From the NCBI GenBank assembly GCA_902168115.1, contig CABHPB010000073.1, positions 1 to 64,000 of the forward strand: a DNA stretch of 64,000 nucleotides, written 5' to 3'. Source of the stretch: an uncultured Methylopila sp. Its GTDB lineage: Bacteria; Pseudomonadota; Alphaproteobacteria; Rhizobiales; Methylopilaceae. Shown here in pieces: positions 21,514-29,323 of the stretch; the first letter of the stretch is position 1; each line of letters starts with the position of its first letter. The notes below the pieces were generated by a model that did not search any database, was not told the DNA's origin, and worked only from the letters and a program-made list of their open reading frames with translations. Both the position numbers and the translations under genes were made by a program.

Positions 21514-22326
21514 TCACACCACGGAGATGTCGGGCGCCTCGGGGTTCTTCATGCCGACGATGTGGTAGCCGGCGTCGACGTGGTGCACCTCGCCGGTCAC
21601 GCCCCTGCCGAGGTCGGACAGGAAGTAGAGCGCCGAGTCGCCGACCTCGTCGATCGTCACGGTGCGGCGCAGCGGCGAGTTCAGCTCGTTCCACTTCAGG
21701 ATGTAGCGGAAGTCACCGATGCCGGAGGCGGCCAGCGTCTTGATCGGGCCGGCCGAGATCGCGTTGACGCGAATGTTGTTGGGCCCAAGGTCGGCCGCGA
21801 GGTAGCGCACGCTGGCTTCGAGCGCGGCCTTGGCGACGCCCATGACGTTGTAGTGCGGCATCCACTTCTCGGCGCCGTAATAGGTCAGCGTCAGGATCGA
21901 GCCGCCGTCAGTCATCAGCTTTTCGGCGCGCTGCGCGACGGCGGTCAGCGAGTAGGCCGAGATGAACATCGTCTTGTTGAAGTTCTCCGGCGTCGTCTCG
22001 AGGTAGCGGCCGTCGAGCTGGTCCTTGTCGGAGAAGGCGATGCAGTGGACCAGGAAATCGAGTCCGCCGAGAACCTCGCCGGTCTTGTCGAACACCGCGT
22101 CGATCGAGGCGGCGTCGGTGACGTCGCAATGGCCGACGACCTCGCCGCCGAGCTCCGCGGCGAGCGGCTCGACGCGCTTCTTCAGCGCCTCGCCCTGATA
22201 GGTGAAGGCGAGCTTCGCCCCGGCGTTCGCGCAGGCCTTGGCGATGCCCCAGGCGATCGACCGGTTGTTTGCGACGCCCATCACAAGGCCCCGCTTTCCG
22301 GCCATCAGGCCACGGACATCGGTCAT
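21514..22326 (-). CDS. fabI: Enoyl-[acyl-carrier-protein] reductase (NADH), FabI
   Basis: A 270-residue SDR-fold enzyme for the last reduction of each fatty-acid elongation round. The nucleotide site is GLVMGVANNRSIAWGIA (residues 13-29). The FabI-specific catalytic segment LTLTYYGAEKWMPHYNVMGV followed by AKAALEASVRYLA carries the active-site Tyr and Lys in the Y-N6-K arrangement. SGPIKTLAASGIGDF-like loop residues (SAGPIKTLAASGI) and the ending VDAGYHIVGM are also typical. Length equals other FabI enzymes. It leads a two-gene unit with the histidine phosphatase. Confidence 0.96.
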   Translation of the reverse strand: MTDVRGLMAGKRGLVMGVANNRSIAWGIAKACANAGAKLAFTYQGEALKKRVEPLAAELGGEVVGHCDVTDAASIDAVFDKTGEVLGGLDFLVHCIAFSDKDQLDGRYLETTPENFNKTMFISAYSLTAVAQRAEKLMTDGGSILTLTYYGAEKWMPHYNVMGVAKAALEASVRYLAADLGPNNIRVNAISAGPIKTLAASGIGDFRYILKWNELNSPLRRTVTIDEVGDSALYFLSDLGRGVTGEVHHVDAGYHIVGMKNPEAPDISVV

Positions 22327-22672
22327 GGAACACCTATCTCGGCAAACGACGCGCGGGCGCGCGCAGGGTCGTGGCTATCGCACGGGCGACGTGCGGGCAT
22401 CAAGACGACCTCTGGTCGGGGAAATCACAGCGGGTTTCAGTCGGCGACGGCCTTCAGGCCCTGAAAGCGGAGCAGCTCGGGTCCGGAGCGACGCGATCGT
22501 TTCCACAGTCGCGATCGTCCGCGGGACGCCGAAGTCCCTCATACGTTGCGCGCAAGCCATAGGCGAAATACGGCGCTGGCCGTCACACGGTTGAAAAAAT
22601 ATGCGGCTCGCTGTCGGATCGCGGATCGCTGGTCCGTCCTTCGCTCAAGCGAGCGAAGAAGGAGCATGACTC
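22327..22672. other. Intergenic region between fabI and the Asp-box propeller gene
   Basis: These 346 bases hold no convincing gene. They must contain the fabI promoter (leftward) and the promoter of the propeller gene (rightward). A perfect 8-bp hairpin (22639-22646 with 22651-22658, loop AAGC) ends 1 base before the ribosome binding site AAGGAG of the propeller gene (22659-22664) and could affect its translation. A GCGATCG motif appears twice (near 22494 and 22510) with no clear role. Confidence 0.5.
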
Positions 22673-23755
22673 ATGGCGAAGACGGTTCTCACCCTGCTCG
22701 GCACCAAGAAAGGCGCCTTCATCCTGAGAAGCGAGGACAATCGCGCCTCGTGGACGCTCGAGGGGCCATTCTGCGAGCACTGGCCGATGAACCACGTCGT
22801 CGGCGATCCGGAGACCCGCGCGATCTATGGCGGCGGCGGCAACGAGTGGTTCGGCCCTGCGGTCTGGAAATCGACCGACCTCGGCAAGAGCTGGAGCCAT
22901 TCGAGCGAGGGCCTGGCCTATGAAGAGGGCAAGGACCCGATCTCAGCGGTGTGGAGCCTCGCGCCGGGACATGGCCGGCTCTATGCCGGGGTGGCGCCCG
23001 CGGGCCTATTCGCCAGCGAGGACGGCGGCGTCAGCTGGAGCCATGTCGAGGGCCTGCAGCGCCACCCGACCCGGCCCGAATGGAACCCGGGCGGCGCAGG
23101 CCTGATCCTGCACTCGCTGGTGCTCGACTCCGACGACGCCGGCAAGATCTGGGTCGGGATCTCCTCGGCCGGCGTGTTTGCGACCGAGGACGGCGGCGAG
23201 ACGTGGGAGCCGCGCAACTCCGGCACGCGCTGCGACTTCCTGCCGGACGACCAGAAATATCCCGAGTTCGGCCAGTGCGTGCACTGCCTCGTCATGGCGC
23301 CGGGCAGAGGCAAGCGGCTCTATCAGCAGAACCATTGCGGCATGTATCGCAGCGACGACGGCGGCCGGTCCTGGGCCTCGATCGAGAACGGCCTGCCCTC
23401 GACCTTCGGCTTCCCCGCGGCTGTCCATCCGCGCGACCCGGAGACGCTCTACCTGCTGCCGCTCAACGGCGACATCCACGGCCGCTACATGCCGGACGCC
23501 AGGGCCGCCGCATGGGCGACGCGGGACGGCGGCGCGACATGGGCCGACAAGCGGAGCGGGCTGCCTCAGGAGAACGCCTATTTCAACGTGCTCAGACAAG
23601 CGCTCGCGGTCGACCGGCTGGAGCCTGCCGGGGTCTATTTCGGCACCGGCTCGGGCGAGGTCTACGCCAGCCGGGACGAGGGCGAGACCTGGGAGCGCAT
23701 CGCCCAGCACCTGCCGTCGATCTCGTCGGTCGAGACGATGGTGATCGAGACATGA
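22673..23755 (+). CDS. Asp-box (BNR/sialidase-like) beta-propeller protein
   Basis: A 360-residue protein built of repeats with at least six Asp-box motifs (S/T-x-D-x-G-x-x-W): STDLGKSW, SEDGGVSW, TEDGGETW, SDDGGRSW, TRDGGATW and SRDEGETW. This predicts a six- or seven-bladed propeller like exo-sialidases and the photosystem factor Ycf48. No signal peptide is visible (MAKTVLTLLGTKKGAFIL), so it appears cytoplasmic. The conserved cysteines and histidines in RCDFLPDDQ, GQCVHCLVM and QNHCGMY could bind metal. Sialidase catalytic residues are not evident, so a glycosidase role is doubtful. Its stop overlaps the start of a MoaD/ThiS-like gene by 4 bases, implying a joint function. Confidence 0.85.
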   Translation: MAKTVLTLLGTKKGAFILRSEDNRASWTLEGPFCEHWPMNHVVGDPETRAIYGGGGNEWFGPAVWKSTDLGKSWSHSSEGLAYEEGKDPISAVWSLAPGHGRLYAGVAPAGLFASEDGGVSWSHVEGLQRHPTRPEWNPGGAGLILHSLVLDSDDAGKIWVGISSAGVFATEDGGETWEPRNSGTRCDFLPDDQKYPEFGQCVHCLVMAPGRGKRLYQQNHCGMYRSDDGGRSWASIENGLPSTFGFPAAVHPRDPETLYLLPLNGDIHGRYMPDARAAAWATRDGGATWADKRSGLPQENAYFNVLRQALAVDRLEPAGVYFGTGSGEVYASRDEGETWERIAQHLPSISSVETMVIET

Positions 23756-24048
23756 GCGCCGCGGCTCAGGCTGTCGAGACGCGGCCTGTGGTGGTGCGCC
23801 TCGCGCCGTTGCTCGTGACGCTGTTTCCCGAGGCGGACCGGGTGGTCGAGCTTCAGGCCGGCAGCGTGCGCGAGCTGGTCGATGCGCTCGACGCCCGCTG
23901 GCCCGGCATGCGCGACCGCATCTGCGACAGCCGCCCCGCCATCCGCCGGCATATGAACGTCTTCGTCGACGGCAGGCGCGGCCGGCTCGACACCATGCTC
24001 CGGCCCGGCGCCGACGTGTTCATCCTGACCGCGATCAGCGGCGGCTGA
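23752..24048 (+). CDS. MoaD/ThiS-family ubiquitin-like protein ending in Gly-Gly
   Basis: A 98-residue beta-grasp protein: VVVRLAPLLVTLFPEADRVV followed by SVRELVDALDARWPGM, HMNVFVDGRRGRL, and DVFILTAISGG at the C-terminus. The final Gly-Gly is the mark of proteins that are adenylated and thiocarboxylated or conjugated (MoaD, ThiS, SAMP). The start ATG 23752 overlaps the propeller stop (ATGA). There are no moa, thi, or E1-like genes nearby, so activation would depend on an enzyme encoded elsewhere. Whether it is a sulfur carrier or a protein modifier is unknown. Confidence 0.87.
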   Translation: MSAAAQAVETRPVVVRLAPLLVTLFPEADRVVELQAGSVRELVDALDARWPGMRDRICDSRPAIRRHMNVFVDGRRGRLDTMLRPGADVFILTAISGG

Positions 24049-24060
24049 GACGTCGGACCA

Positions 24061-24120
24061 ACCGTCATCGCCGAGAACGTCTTTGCCTGCTGAATGCCCG
24101 GATCAAGTCGGGGCACGACG
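24061..24120. repeat. Intergenic repeat, family B (short copy)
   Basis: Begins with CCGTCATCGCCG and ends with ATGCCCGGATCAAGTCGGGG, matching the two outer parts of the copy at 20761-20906 with the central part missing. It lies between the convergent MoaD-like and LysE genes. Confidence 0.72.
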
Positions 24121-24123
24121 GGT

Positions 24124-24756
24124 TCAGCGACGCGCGTCGAGCGCCATGCGGATCGCGAGCGCGCCGAAGACGCAGCCCATCAGCCAGCGCTGGGCCAGCG
24201 CCCAGAACGGCCGCCGCGCCAGAAAACCGGCGATCGCGCCCGCCGCGAAGACGAACATCGCGTCGCCCAGCGTCGCGACGAGGATCTGCGCGCCGCCGAG
24301 CGCGAGCGTCTGGGTCAGCACCGCGCCGCGCTCGGGGTCGATGAACTGCGGCAGCAGCGCGAGGTAGAGCAGAGCGATCTTCGGGTTGAGCAGGTTCGTC
24401 ACCAGCCCGATCAGGAACAGCTTCCTCGGGCCGTCGGGCCTGAGGCTCCCCGTCGCGAAGGGCGAGGCGCCGCCGGGCCTCAGCGCCTCCCAGGCGAGCC
24501 AGCCAAGATAGAGCGCGCCGGCGATCCTGAGCGCGTCATAGGCGTAGGGCACGACGAGCAGCATGGCGGTGACGCCGAAGGCGGCGAGCAGCATCCAGAC
24601 GAAGAAGCCGAGGATGACGCCGGCGAGAGACACCAGTCCGGCCCTTCGACCCTGCGCCACCGAGCGCGACACGAGGTAGATCATGTTCGGCCCGGGCGTC
24701 AGGACCATGCCGATCGACACGGCGGCGAAGGCGAGAAGGGTCGACAGCTCAGGCAT
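24124..24756 (-). CDS. LysE/RhtB-family exporter
   Basis: A 210-residue inner-membrane protein with about six spans. The family signature near the start is VLTPGPNMIYLVSRSVAQGRRAG (residues 18-40), followed by LYLGWLAWEALRPGG, a cytoplasmic loop, and FLIGLVTNLLNPKIALLYLALLPQFI. Such proteins export amino acids (lysine, homoserine, threonine) or related metabolites; the substrate here is unknown. It is convergent with the MoaD-like gene across a repeat and stands alone. Confidence 0.92.
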   Translation of the reverse strand: MPELSTLLAFAAVSIGMVLTPGPNMIYLVSRSVAQGRRAGLVSLAGVILGFFVWMLLAAFGVTAMLLVVPYAYDALRIAGALYLGWLAWEALRPGGASPFATGSLRPDGPRKLFLIGLVTNLLNPKIALLYLALLPQFIDPERGAVLTQTLALGGAQILVATLGDAMFVFAAGAIAGFLARRPFWALAQRWLMGCVFGALAIRMALDARR

Positions 24757-24864
24757 GGCGCGTCTCCGGCGGGCCCCTCACAGAAGCGCTTTCGGCGCGC
24801 GGCTTCAAACGACGCTTTCTGATCGATCGGATTTACGGACGCGATCGGCCGCGCCGCGCGCCGG

Positions 24865-25161
24865 TCAGCCCCGGTCGCCGCCCGAGGACGTCGCAGAGCC
24901 GCCTCGGCCGGTTCGCGGACATCCGTCGGACGGCGCGTCCGCATCGCACGCGCGCGCGGCGATGGAGCGGAGGTAGCGCTCCCTCTCGACGCGGATGCGC
25001 CTGAGCATCGACAGCCTCTCCTCGAGGTGGGCCGGATCCCGGCCGAGCTGGTCCAGCCTGTCGCGCTGCCGCCGCGTCTCCGAGATCAGGTCGTCGCAAT
25101 GGGCGAGCTGGGAACGCGCCTCGGCAAGCCGGTGGTCGTCTTCGCTGTCGTTCGAGCCCAA
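24865..25161 (-). CDS. Small coiled-coil protein of unknown function
   Basis: A 98-residue reading frame beginning with TTG at 25161, with GGGAGAG about 5 bases upstream. Residues 10-70 (DHRLAEARSQLAHCDDLISE, then TRRQRDRLDQLGRDPAHLEE and RLSMLRRIRVERERYLRSI) are strongly helical and charged. The tail is Gly/Ser/Arg-rich and disordered. It lies 47 bases after the Panacea-domain gene on the same strand and could be its partner. I do not recognise a family. The start codon and even the coding status are uncertain, although the heptad-like composition argues for a real protein. Confidence 0.4.
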   Translation of the reverse strand: MGSNDSEDDHRLAEARSQLAHCDDLISETRRQRDRLDQLGRDPAHLEERLSMLRRIRVERERYLRSIAARACDADAPSDGCPRTGRGGSATSSGGDRG

Positions 25162-25208
25162 ATCGCTCTCCCGCTTTCGCGCTCTCCAGAAGGTCGCGCC
25201 AACGGCCT

Positions 25209-25784
25209 TCAGGCCGGCACGCCGATCTCGTCCGCGAAATCCTGGAAGGAGAACGGGACGTCGATCAGGAACGCTTCGTCGCTCTCGCAGGAGGCGCTCG
25301 CCTTGTGAAAGGCGAAACGCTCGATGATGCAACTGTTGGTGATGCGAAGACTGACGCTCTTCGCCTCACGCGCGCAAGACACGACATGGCGCCACGGCGC
25401 GTTTTCGACCCGCGCAAGACGGGACAGATGGAGCGCCGACCCGCCAATTTCAGGCGAGACGACCTGTATCAAAAGGTCGACCACCGCCCGGTCTGAGACC
25501 GGCGGAACCTCGGTCCTCAGACCTGAGAAGTGGCGCCCTCGCGACGCCCGAAAACGGATCGGGCCCTCGCCTGCATGGCTGAACGCCAAGTATATGACAG
25601 GATGAACAGGTCCACTGCGCCATGCCTCGAAGCATCCGCTGACAAGAGGTAATCCCGTCTTCGTCAGATAGAGTCCGTGTGCGAAGTATACGATCCTGTG
25701 CAGATCGTAACACCGCAACCGGATGGCTCGCTCATCGGCGAGATCAAGAACGGCGTTGGAAATAGATAAGGGGTCATGGCTCAT
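25209..25784 (-). CDS. Panacea-domain (DUF4065/SocA-like) protein
   Basis: A 191-residue protein. The segment LSISNAVLDLADERAIRLRC, then YDLHRIVYFAHGLYLTKTG and LVSGCFEAWRSGPVHPVIYL, is the Panacea/SocA fold as I recall it from the antitoxins SocA and phage GepA. Known Panacea proteins neutralise diverse toxins or act as ClpX adaptors. The C-terminal half (residues 95-190) is longer than the core domain and unassigned. Start MSHDPLS at 25784 is preferred; a start 33 bases upstream is possible. The gene is AT-richer than its surroundings, suggesting acquisition. No classic toxin is adjacent; the coiled-coil gene 47 bases downstream is the only candidate partner. Confidence 0.68.
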   Translation of the reverse strand: MSHDPLSISNAVLDLADERAIRLRCYDLHRIVYFAHGLYLTKTGLPLVSGCFEAWRSGPVHPVIYLAFSHAGEGPIRFRASRGRHFSGLRTEVPPVSDRAVVDLLIQVVSPEIGGSALHLSRLARVENAPWRHVVSCAREAKSVSLRITNSCIIERFAFHKASASCESDEAFLIDVPFSFQDFADEIGVPA

Positions 25785-26044
25785 GGTGAGGCCATAAACT
25801 CCCTCCGGAGACCTCACGTCATCTCAAGTTTTAAGCAACTGATGGATGTGTGGGAAACCAAAACCGCTTCGGCCGATGTGCTTCCGATTAAGTCATTCGG
25901 AACGCGAGAAAATCGCCGGGCGGCGCCCGATCGGGAGCACAGGCGCGCGCCGACGGCCGTGTGGAAAGCTCGCGTCGCCCGCCAATGCGGTTGCAGGGGC
26001 AGGCGCGCGAGCGGCGCCGGCGCGCGGAAGCGGCCCGGGGCCGG

Positions 26045-27004
26045 TCAGTCCCGGGGATCGTAGGGCGCGTTCGCCTTCATCGCCTCGGCGTATTCGGTGA
26101 GCCGCGGATCGCCGCCCTTGGGCAGCGCGATGCGCAGTTCGACCAGCAGGTCGCCGGCGCCGGACTTCGCCTGAACGCCCTTGCCGCGCAGCCGCAGCGT
26201 GCGGCCGCCGTCCGAGCCCGGCGGCACCGTCATCTCGACCGCGCCGGTCAGCGTCGGCACGCGCACCTTGGCCCCGAGCACCGCCTCGTAGAGCGAGATC
26301 GGGACCTCGACGCGGACGTCGTTTCCGTCGGCGCGGAACTGCGGATCCTTGCCGACGCGCACCGTGATGAGCGCGTCGCCGGGCGCGCCGCCGAGGCCGC
26401 TCGCGACGCCCTGCCCGCGAAGCCGGATGGTCTTGCCGTCCTCGATGCCGGCCGGGATCGAGACCTCGAGCTCCTTGCCGGGTTGCAGGCGGACCCGGCA
26501 CTTGCCGCCGAGCGCCCAGTCGCGAAACGGCGCGACGATCTCGGCGCGCAGGTCCTCGCCCTTCGGGGGCTCGCCGCCGCCGAAGGGATTTTGGGATGCG
26601 CGCTGGCGTCGGCCGCCGAAGGCGCCGAGGATCTCGTCGATCATGTCCTCCTGCGCGCCGGCGCCTTGGCGCCCCCTCGGGCCGCCGCCGCCGAAACCGA
26701 AGTCGAACCGCGCGCCGCGCGCGCCGGCGCCGGCCGCGCCGGACTGCCCCCAAGGGCCGCCTGCGAAACCCTGGAACTTCGGCTTGCCCTCGGCGTCGAT
26801 CTCGCCGCGGTCGAACTGCCCCCGCTTGTCCTTGTCGGACAGGATCTCGTAGGCCTGACCGATCTCGGCGAACTTCTCCTTCGCCTTGGGATCGTCCGGC
26901 TTCTGGTCGGGGTGCCAGGTCTTGGCGAGCTTGCGGTAGGCCTTCTTGACCTCGGCGTCGCTCGCCGACCGCGCAACGCCGAGCACGTCGTAGGGATCGC
27001 GCAT
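26045..27004 (-). CDS. J-domain protein, CbpA/class-B DnaJ type
   Basis: A 319-residue co-chaperone. The J domain occupies residues 1-70 with His31-Pro32-Asp33 ([20 protein letters not shown]). A Gly/Phe-rich linker follows (residues 78-145: [20 protein letters not shown]). The C-terminal substrate-binding halves contain [21 protein letters not shown] and [19 protein letters not shown]. No CxxCxGxG zinc repeats are present, so it is class B, like CbpA. It stimulates a DnaK. It lies with the RT0821-like lipoprotein and pdxH, an order I recall from other Hyphomicrobiales. Confidence 0.92.
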   Translation of the reverse strand: MRDPYDVLGVARSASDAEVKKAYRKLAKTWHPDQKPDDPKAKEKFAEIGQAYEILSDKDKRGQFDRGEIDAEGKPKFQGFAGGPWGQSGAAGAGARGARFDFGFGGGGPRGRQGAGAQEDMIDEILGAFGGRRQRASQNPFGGGEPPKGEDLRAEIVAPFRDWALGGKCRVRLQPGKELEVSIPAGIEDGKTIRLRGQGVASGLGGAPGDALITVRVGKDPQFRADGNDVRVEVPISLYEAVLGAKVRVPTLTGAVEMTVPPGSDGGRTLRLRGKGVQAKSGAGDLLVELRIALPKGGDPRLTEYAEAMKANAPYDPRD

Positions 27005-27118
27005 CGCGATTTGGAATCCATCCTTTCGAGAGGGCCGGAGACGAACTTAGGCGTCCCCGCCGCTCCCCTCAATGTGGGCGAATGTCGCAATTATGCAACA
27101 GTCGCCGGCCGGCCCCGC

Positions 27119-27754
27119 TCAGAGAATTCGCGTGGTCTTCGCCTTGAGCGAGACCGCCTCCCAGTAGCCGGCGGCGGTGCGGCACGCGGTGCCTTCGAGG
27201 CGCTGCTCGCGGCCCGAGCCGGAGTGGCTGGCCGCGAACGGTCTGCAGGTCGCGCCGTTTTCGGTCGTCGGCGCGGCGGAGGCGACGAAGCTGCCATAGG
27301 CGCCGCTGTCGGGGTTGGCCCACGGCACGGAGGCGTTGGCGGCTTCCGCGCCCATGGCGAGGCTGAGCGCGCCGCGGGCGTAGACCCAGTCGGACGGGGT
27401 GATGGCCGGGTCGTCCGACTGCGTCTTCGGGGGCGCGTAGGCGACGGCCTTGGTGGTGTCGAGCCGCACCGGCTCGGCCTGCGTCGCGCCGACGGGCGGC
27501 GCGAGCGGCGCGGACGCCACGGCGTCTGCCCTCGGCTGCGGCGTCACGTCGGCGCTCGGGCCGGCGATGCTGCCGGTCTTGATCTCGTCGGACTTGGAAT
27601 ACAGCGGATAGGAGACGCTGCACGCGCTCTGCGCCACGGCCAGCGCCACGACGGCGACGGCGCGCGACGCCGCTCGCGGCGACGCGAGCGCTCGTGTAGA
27701 GGTGGCGGGCCTCATCTCGTTCCGATCCGGGCTACGCATCAACACACTCGACAA
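27119..27754 (-). CDS. RT0821/Lpp0805-family surface lipoprotein
   Basis: A 211-residue envelope protein. A basic N-terminus and hydrophobic segment ([22 protein letters not shown]) end at a Cys in a non-ideal lipobox (QSAC), so it is probably a lipoprotein. A long Pro/Ala-rich disordered region follows. The C-terminal domain ([20 protein letters not shown] then [15 protein letters not shown]) matches the conserved end of the RT0821/Lpp0805 family. Two cysteines there may pair. The start is uncertain: an internal Met15 would give a tighter signal peptide. It is divergent from pdxH across 41 bases. Confidence 0.75.
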   Translation of the reverse strand: MSSVLMRSPDRNEMRPATSTRALASPRAASRAVAVVALAVAQSACSVSYPLYSKSDEIKTGSIAGPSADVTPQPRADAVASAPLAPPVGATQAEPVRLDTTKAVAYAPPKTQSDDPAITPSDWVYARGALSLAMGAEAANASVPWANPDSGAYGSFVASAAPTTENGATCRPFAASHSGSGREQRLEGTACRTAAGYWEAVSLKAKTTRIL

Positions 27755-27795
27755 ATTCCCTCGATCGCCGGCCGATTAAAGGCGAGGAGCCGTTA

Positions 27796-28398
27796 ATGCC
27801 CTATGACTTCCAACAAGCCGACGATCCGTTCCCGGTCTTCGAGTCGTGGCTCGAGGAGGCGAGCGCGAGCGAGCCGAACGATCCGACCGCCATGGCGCTC
27901 GCGACCGTCGACGCCGCCGGCCTGCCGGACGTGCGCATGGTGCTGATGAACGGCTACGACCGCCGCGGCTTCGTGTTCTACACCAACCTCGGCAGCGCCA
28001 AGGCGCGTGAGCTCGACGCGACGCCGAAGGCTGGCCTGCTGTTCCACTGGAAGTCCCTGCGCCGGCAGGTGCGCGTCCGCGGCGCGGTCGAGCGGGTGAC
28101 CGCGGAGGAGGCCGACGCCTATTACGCGACGCGGCCCCGGCTCAGCCGCATCGGCGCCTGGGCGTCGATCCAGTCGCAGCCGCTCGACTCCCGCGAGACG
28201 CTGGAGCGCGCCGTGGCGGAGCGCGAGACGGAGTTCCTGGGGCAGGAGCCGCCGCGGCCGAAATGGTGGTCGGGCTTCCGCATCGTCCCCATCTCCATCG
28301 AGTTCTGGCAGGACGGCGCGTTCCGGCTGCATGATCGCGCGCTGTTCGAGCGCACGTCCGAAGACGGCTCGTGGACCCGCACGAGGCTCTACCCGTAA
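27796..28398 (+). CDS. pdxH: Pyridoxamine/pyridoxine 5'-phosphate oxidase
   Basis: A 200-residue FMN enzyme that makes pyridoxal 5'-phosphate. Family features are [20 protein letters not shown] followed by [27 protein letters not shown], the FMN-contact [30 protein letters not shown], and the C-terminal [17 protein letters not shown] ending RTRLYP. Length is close to E. coli PdxH (218). A strong ribosome binding site (GGCGAGGAG) precedes ATG 27796. An SDR gene follows after 13 bases and is probably co-transcribed. Confidence 0.96.
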   Translation: MPYDFQQADDPFPVFESWLEEASASEPNDPTAMALATVDAAGLPDVRMVLMNGYDRRGFVFYTNLGSAKARELDATPKAGLLFHWKSLRRQVRVRGAVERVTAEEADAYYATRPRLSRIGAWASIQSQPLDSRETLERAVAERETEFLGQEPPRPKWWSGFRIVPISIEFWQDGAFRLHDRALFERTSEDGSWTRTRLYP

Positions 28399-28411
28399 AG
28401 GCTTCACGCAT

Positions 28412-29317
28412 ATGAGCACGCCCACGGACAAGCCCGCCGCCGAGCCGGGCGTCTGCCCCTTCACCGGCGCGCGCGCCGGAGAGGGCGTCCCGGAGACGCC
28501 CGCGGCGCCCGCCGCGACGGTCGACGCGACTGCGGCCGCGCCCGCCGCTCGCCCTGCACCGCGGCCGAAGGCGGCCGGCTCGAACGAGCCGCGCAAGACG
28601 CTGCTGCTGACCGGCGCGAGCCGCGGCATCGGCCATGCGACGGTCAAGCGCTTCGAGGCGGCCGGCTGGCGCGTCGTCACCTGCTCGCGCCACGCCTTCC
28701 CGGAGCAGTGCCCGTGGGGCGCGGGTCCGGAGGATCACATCCAGGTCGACCTGTCCGACGTCGACTCCACGGTCGCGGCGATCGCCGAGGTGCGCGAGCG
28801 GCTGGAAGGCGGCGCGCTGCACGCGCTCGTCAACAACGCAGGCATCTCGCCGAAGGGCCCGAACCGCACGCGGATGAATGCGATCGACACCGCGCTCGAC
28901 GACTGGAAGACGGTGTTTCAGGTCAACTTCTTCGCGCCGATCATGCTGGCGCGGGGACTTGCCGCCGAGCTCACCGCCGCGCACGGCTCGATCGTCAACG
29001 TGACCTCGATCGCCGGCGGGCGGGTTCACCCCTTCGCCGGCGCCGCCTACGCCACCTCGAAGGCTGCGCTCGCCGCCCTGACCCGCGAGATGGCGGCGGA
29101 CTTCGGCCCGCTCGGCGTGCGCGTCAACGCCATCGCGCCGGGCGAGATCGACACGGCGATCCTGTCGCCCGGCACGGAGAAGCTGGTCGCGCAGATTCCC
29201 CTGCGCCGTCTCGGCACGCCGGACGAGGTCGCCAAGACGATCTACTTCCTGTGCACCGAGACCTCGGCCTACGTCACGGGCTCCGAGATCCACATCAACG
29301 GCGGCCAGCACGTCTGA
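28412..29317 (+). CDS. Short-chain dehydrogenase/reductase with a Pro/Ala-rich N-terminal extension
   Basis: A 301-residue SDR oxidoreductase. Residues 1-58 are an unusual disordered extension opening with a CPFTGA motif (Cys13) and then mostly Ala/Pro. The Rossmann site LLLTGASRGIGHATVKRFE follows, then ALVNNAGISPKGPN, the catalytic IVNVTSIAGGRVHPFAGAAYATSKAAL (Ser, Tyr, Lys), and GVRVNAIAPGEIDTAILSPG. It ends YVTGSEIHINGGQHV. Substrate unknown. It follows pdxH closely (AAAGG ribosome binding site in the 13-base gap). The extension is absent from typical SDRs and could anchor a partner or cofactor. Confidence 0.9.
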   Translation: MSTPTDKPAAEPGVCPFTGARAGEGVPETPAAPAATVDATAAAPAARPAPRPKAAGSNEPRKTLLLTGASRGIGHATVKRFEAAGWRVVTCSRHAFPEQCPWGAGPEDHIQVDLSDVDSTVAAIAEVRERLEGGALHALVNNAGISPKGPNRTRMNAIDTALDDWKTVFQVNFFAPIMLARGLAAELTAAHGSIVNVTSIAGGRVHPFAGAAYATSKAALAALTREMAADFGPLGVRVNAIAPGEIDTAILSPGTEKLVAQIPLRRLGTPDEVAKTIYFLCTETSAYVTGSEIHINGGQHV

Positions 29318-29323
29318 GGCGGA

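Noticed and set aside
22546-22923. Arg-rich frame crossing the start of the propeller gene
   Set aside because: It overlaps the well-supported propeller gene in another frame, has no domain and biased composition.
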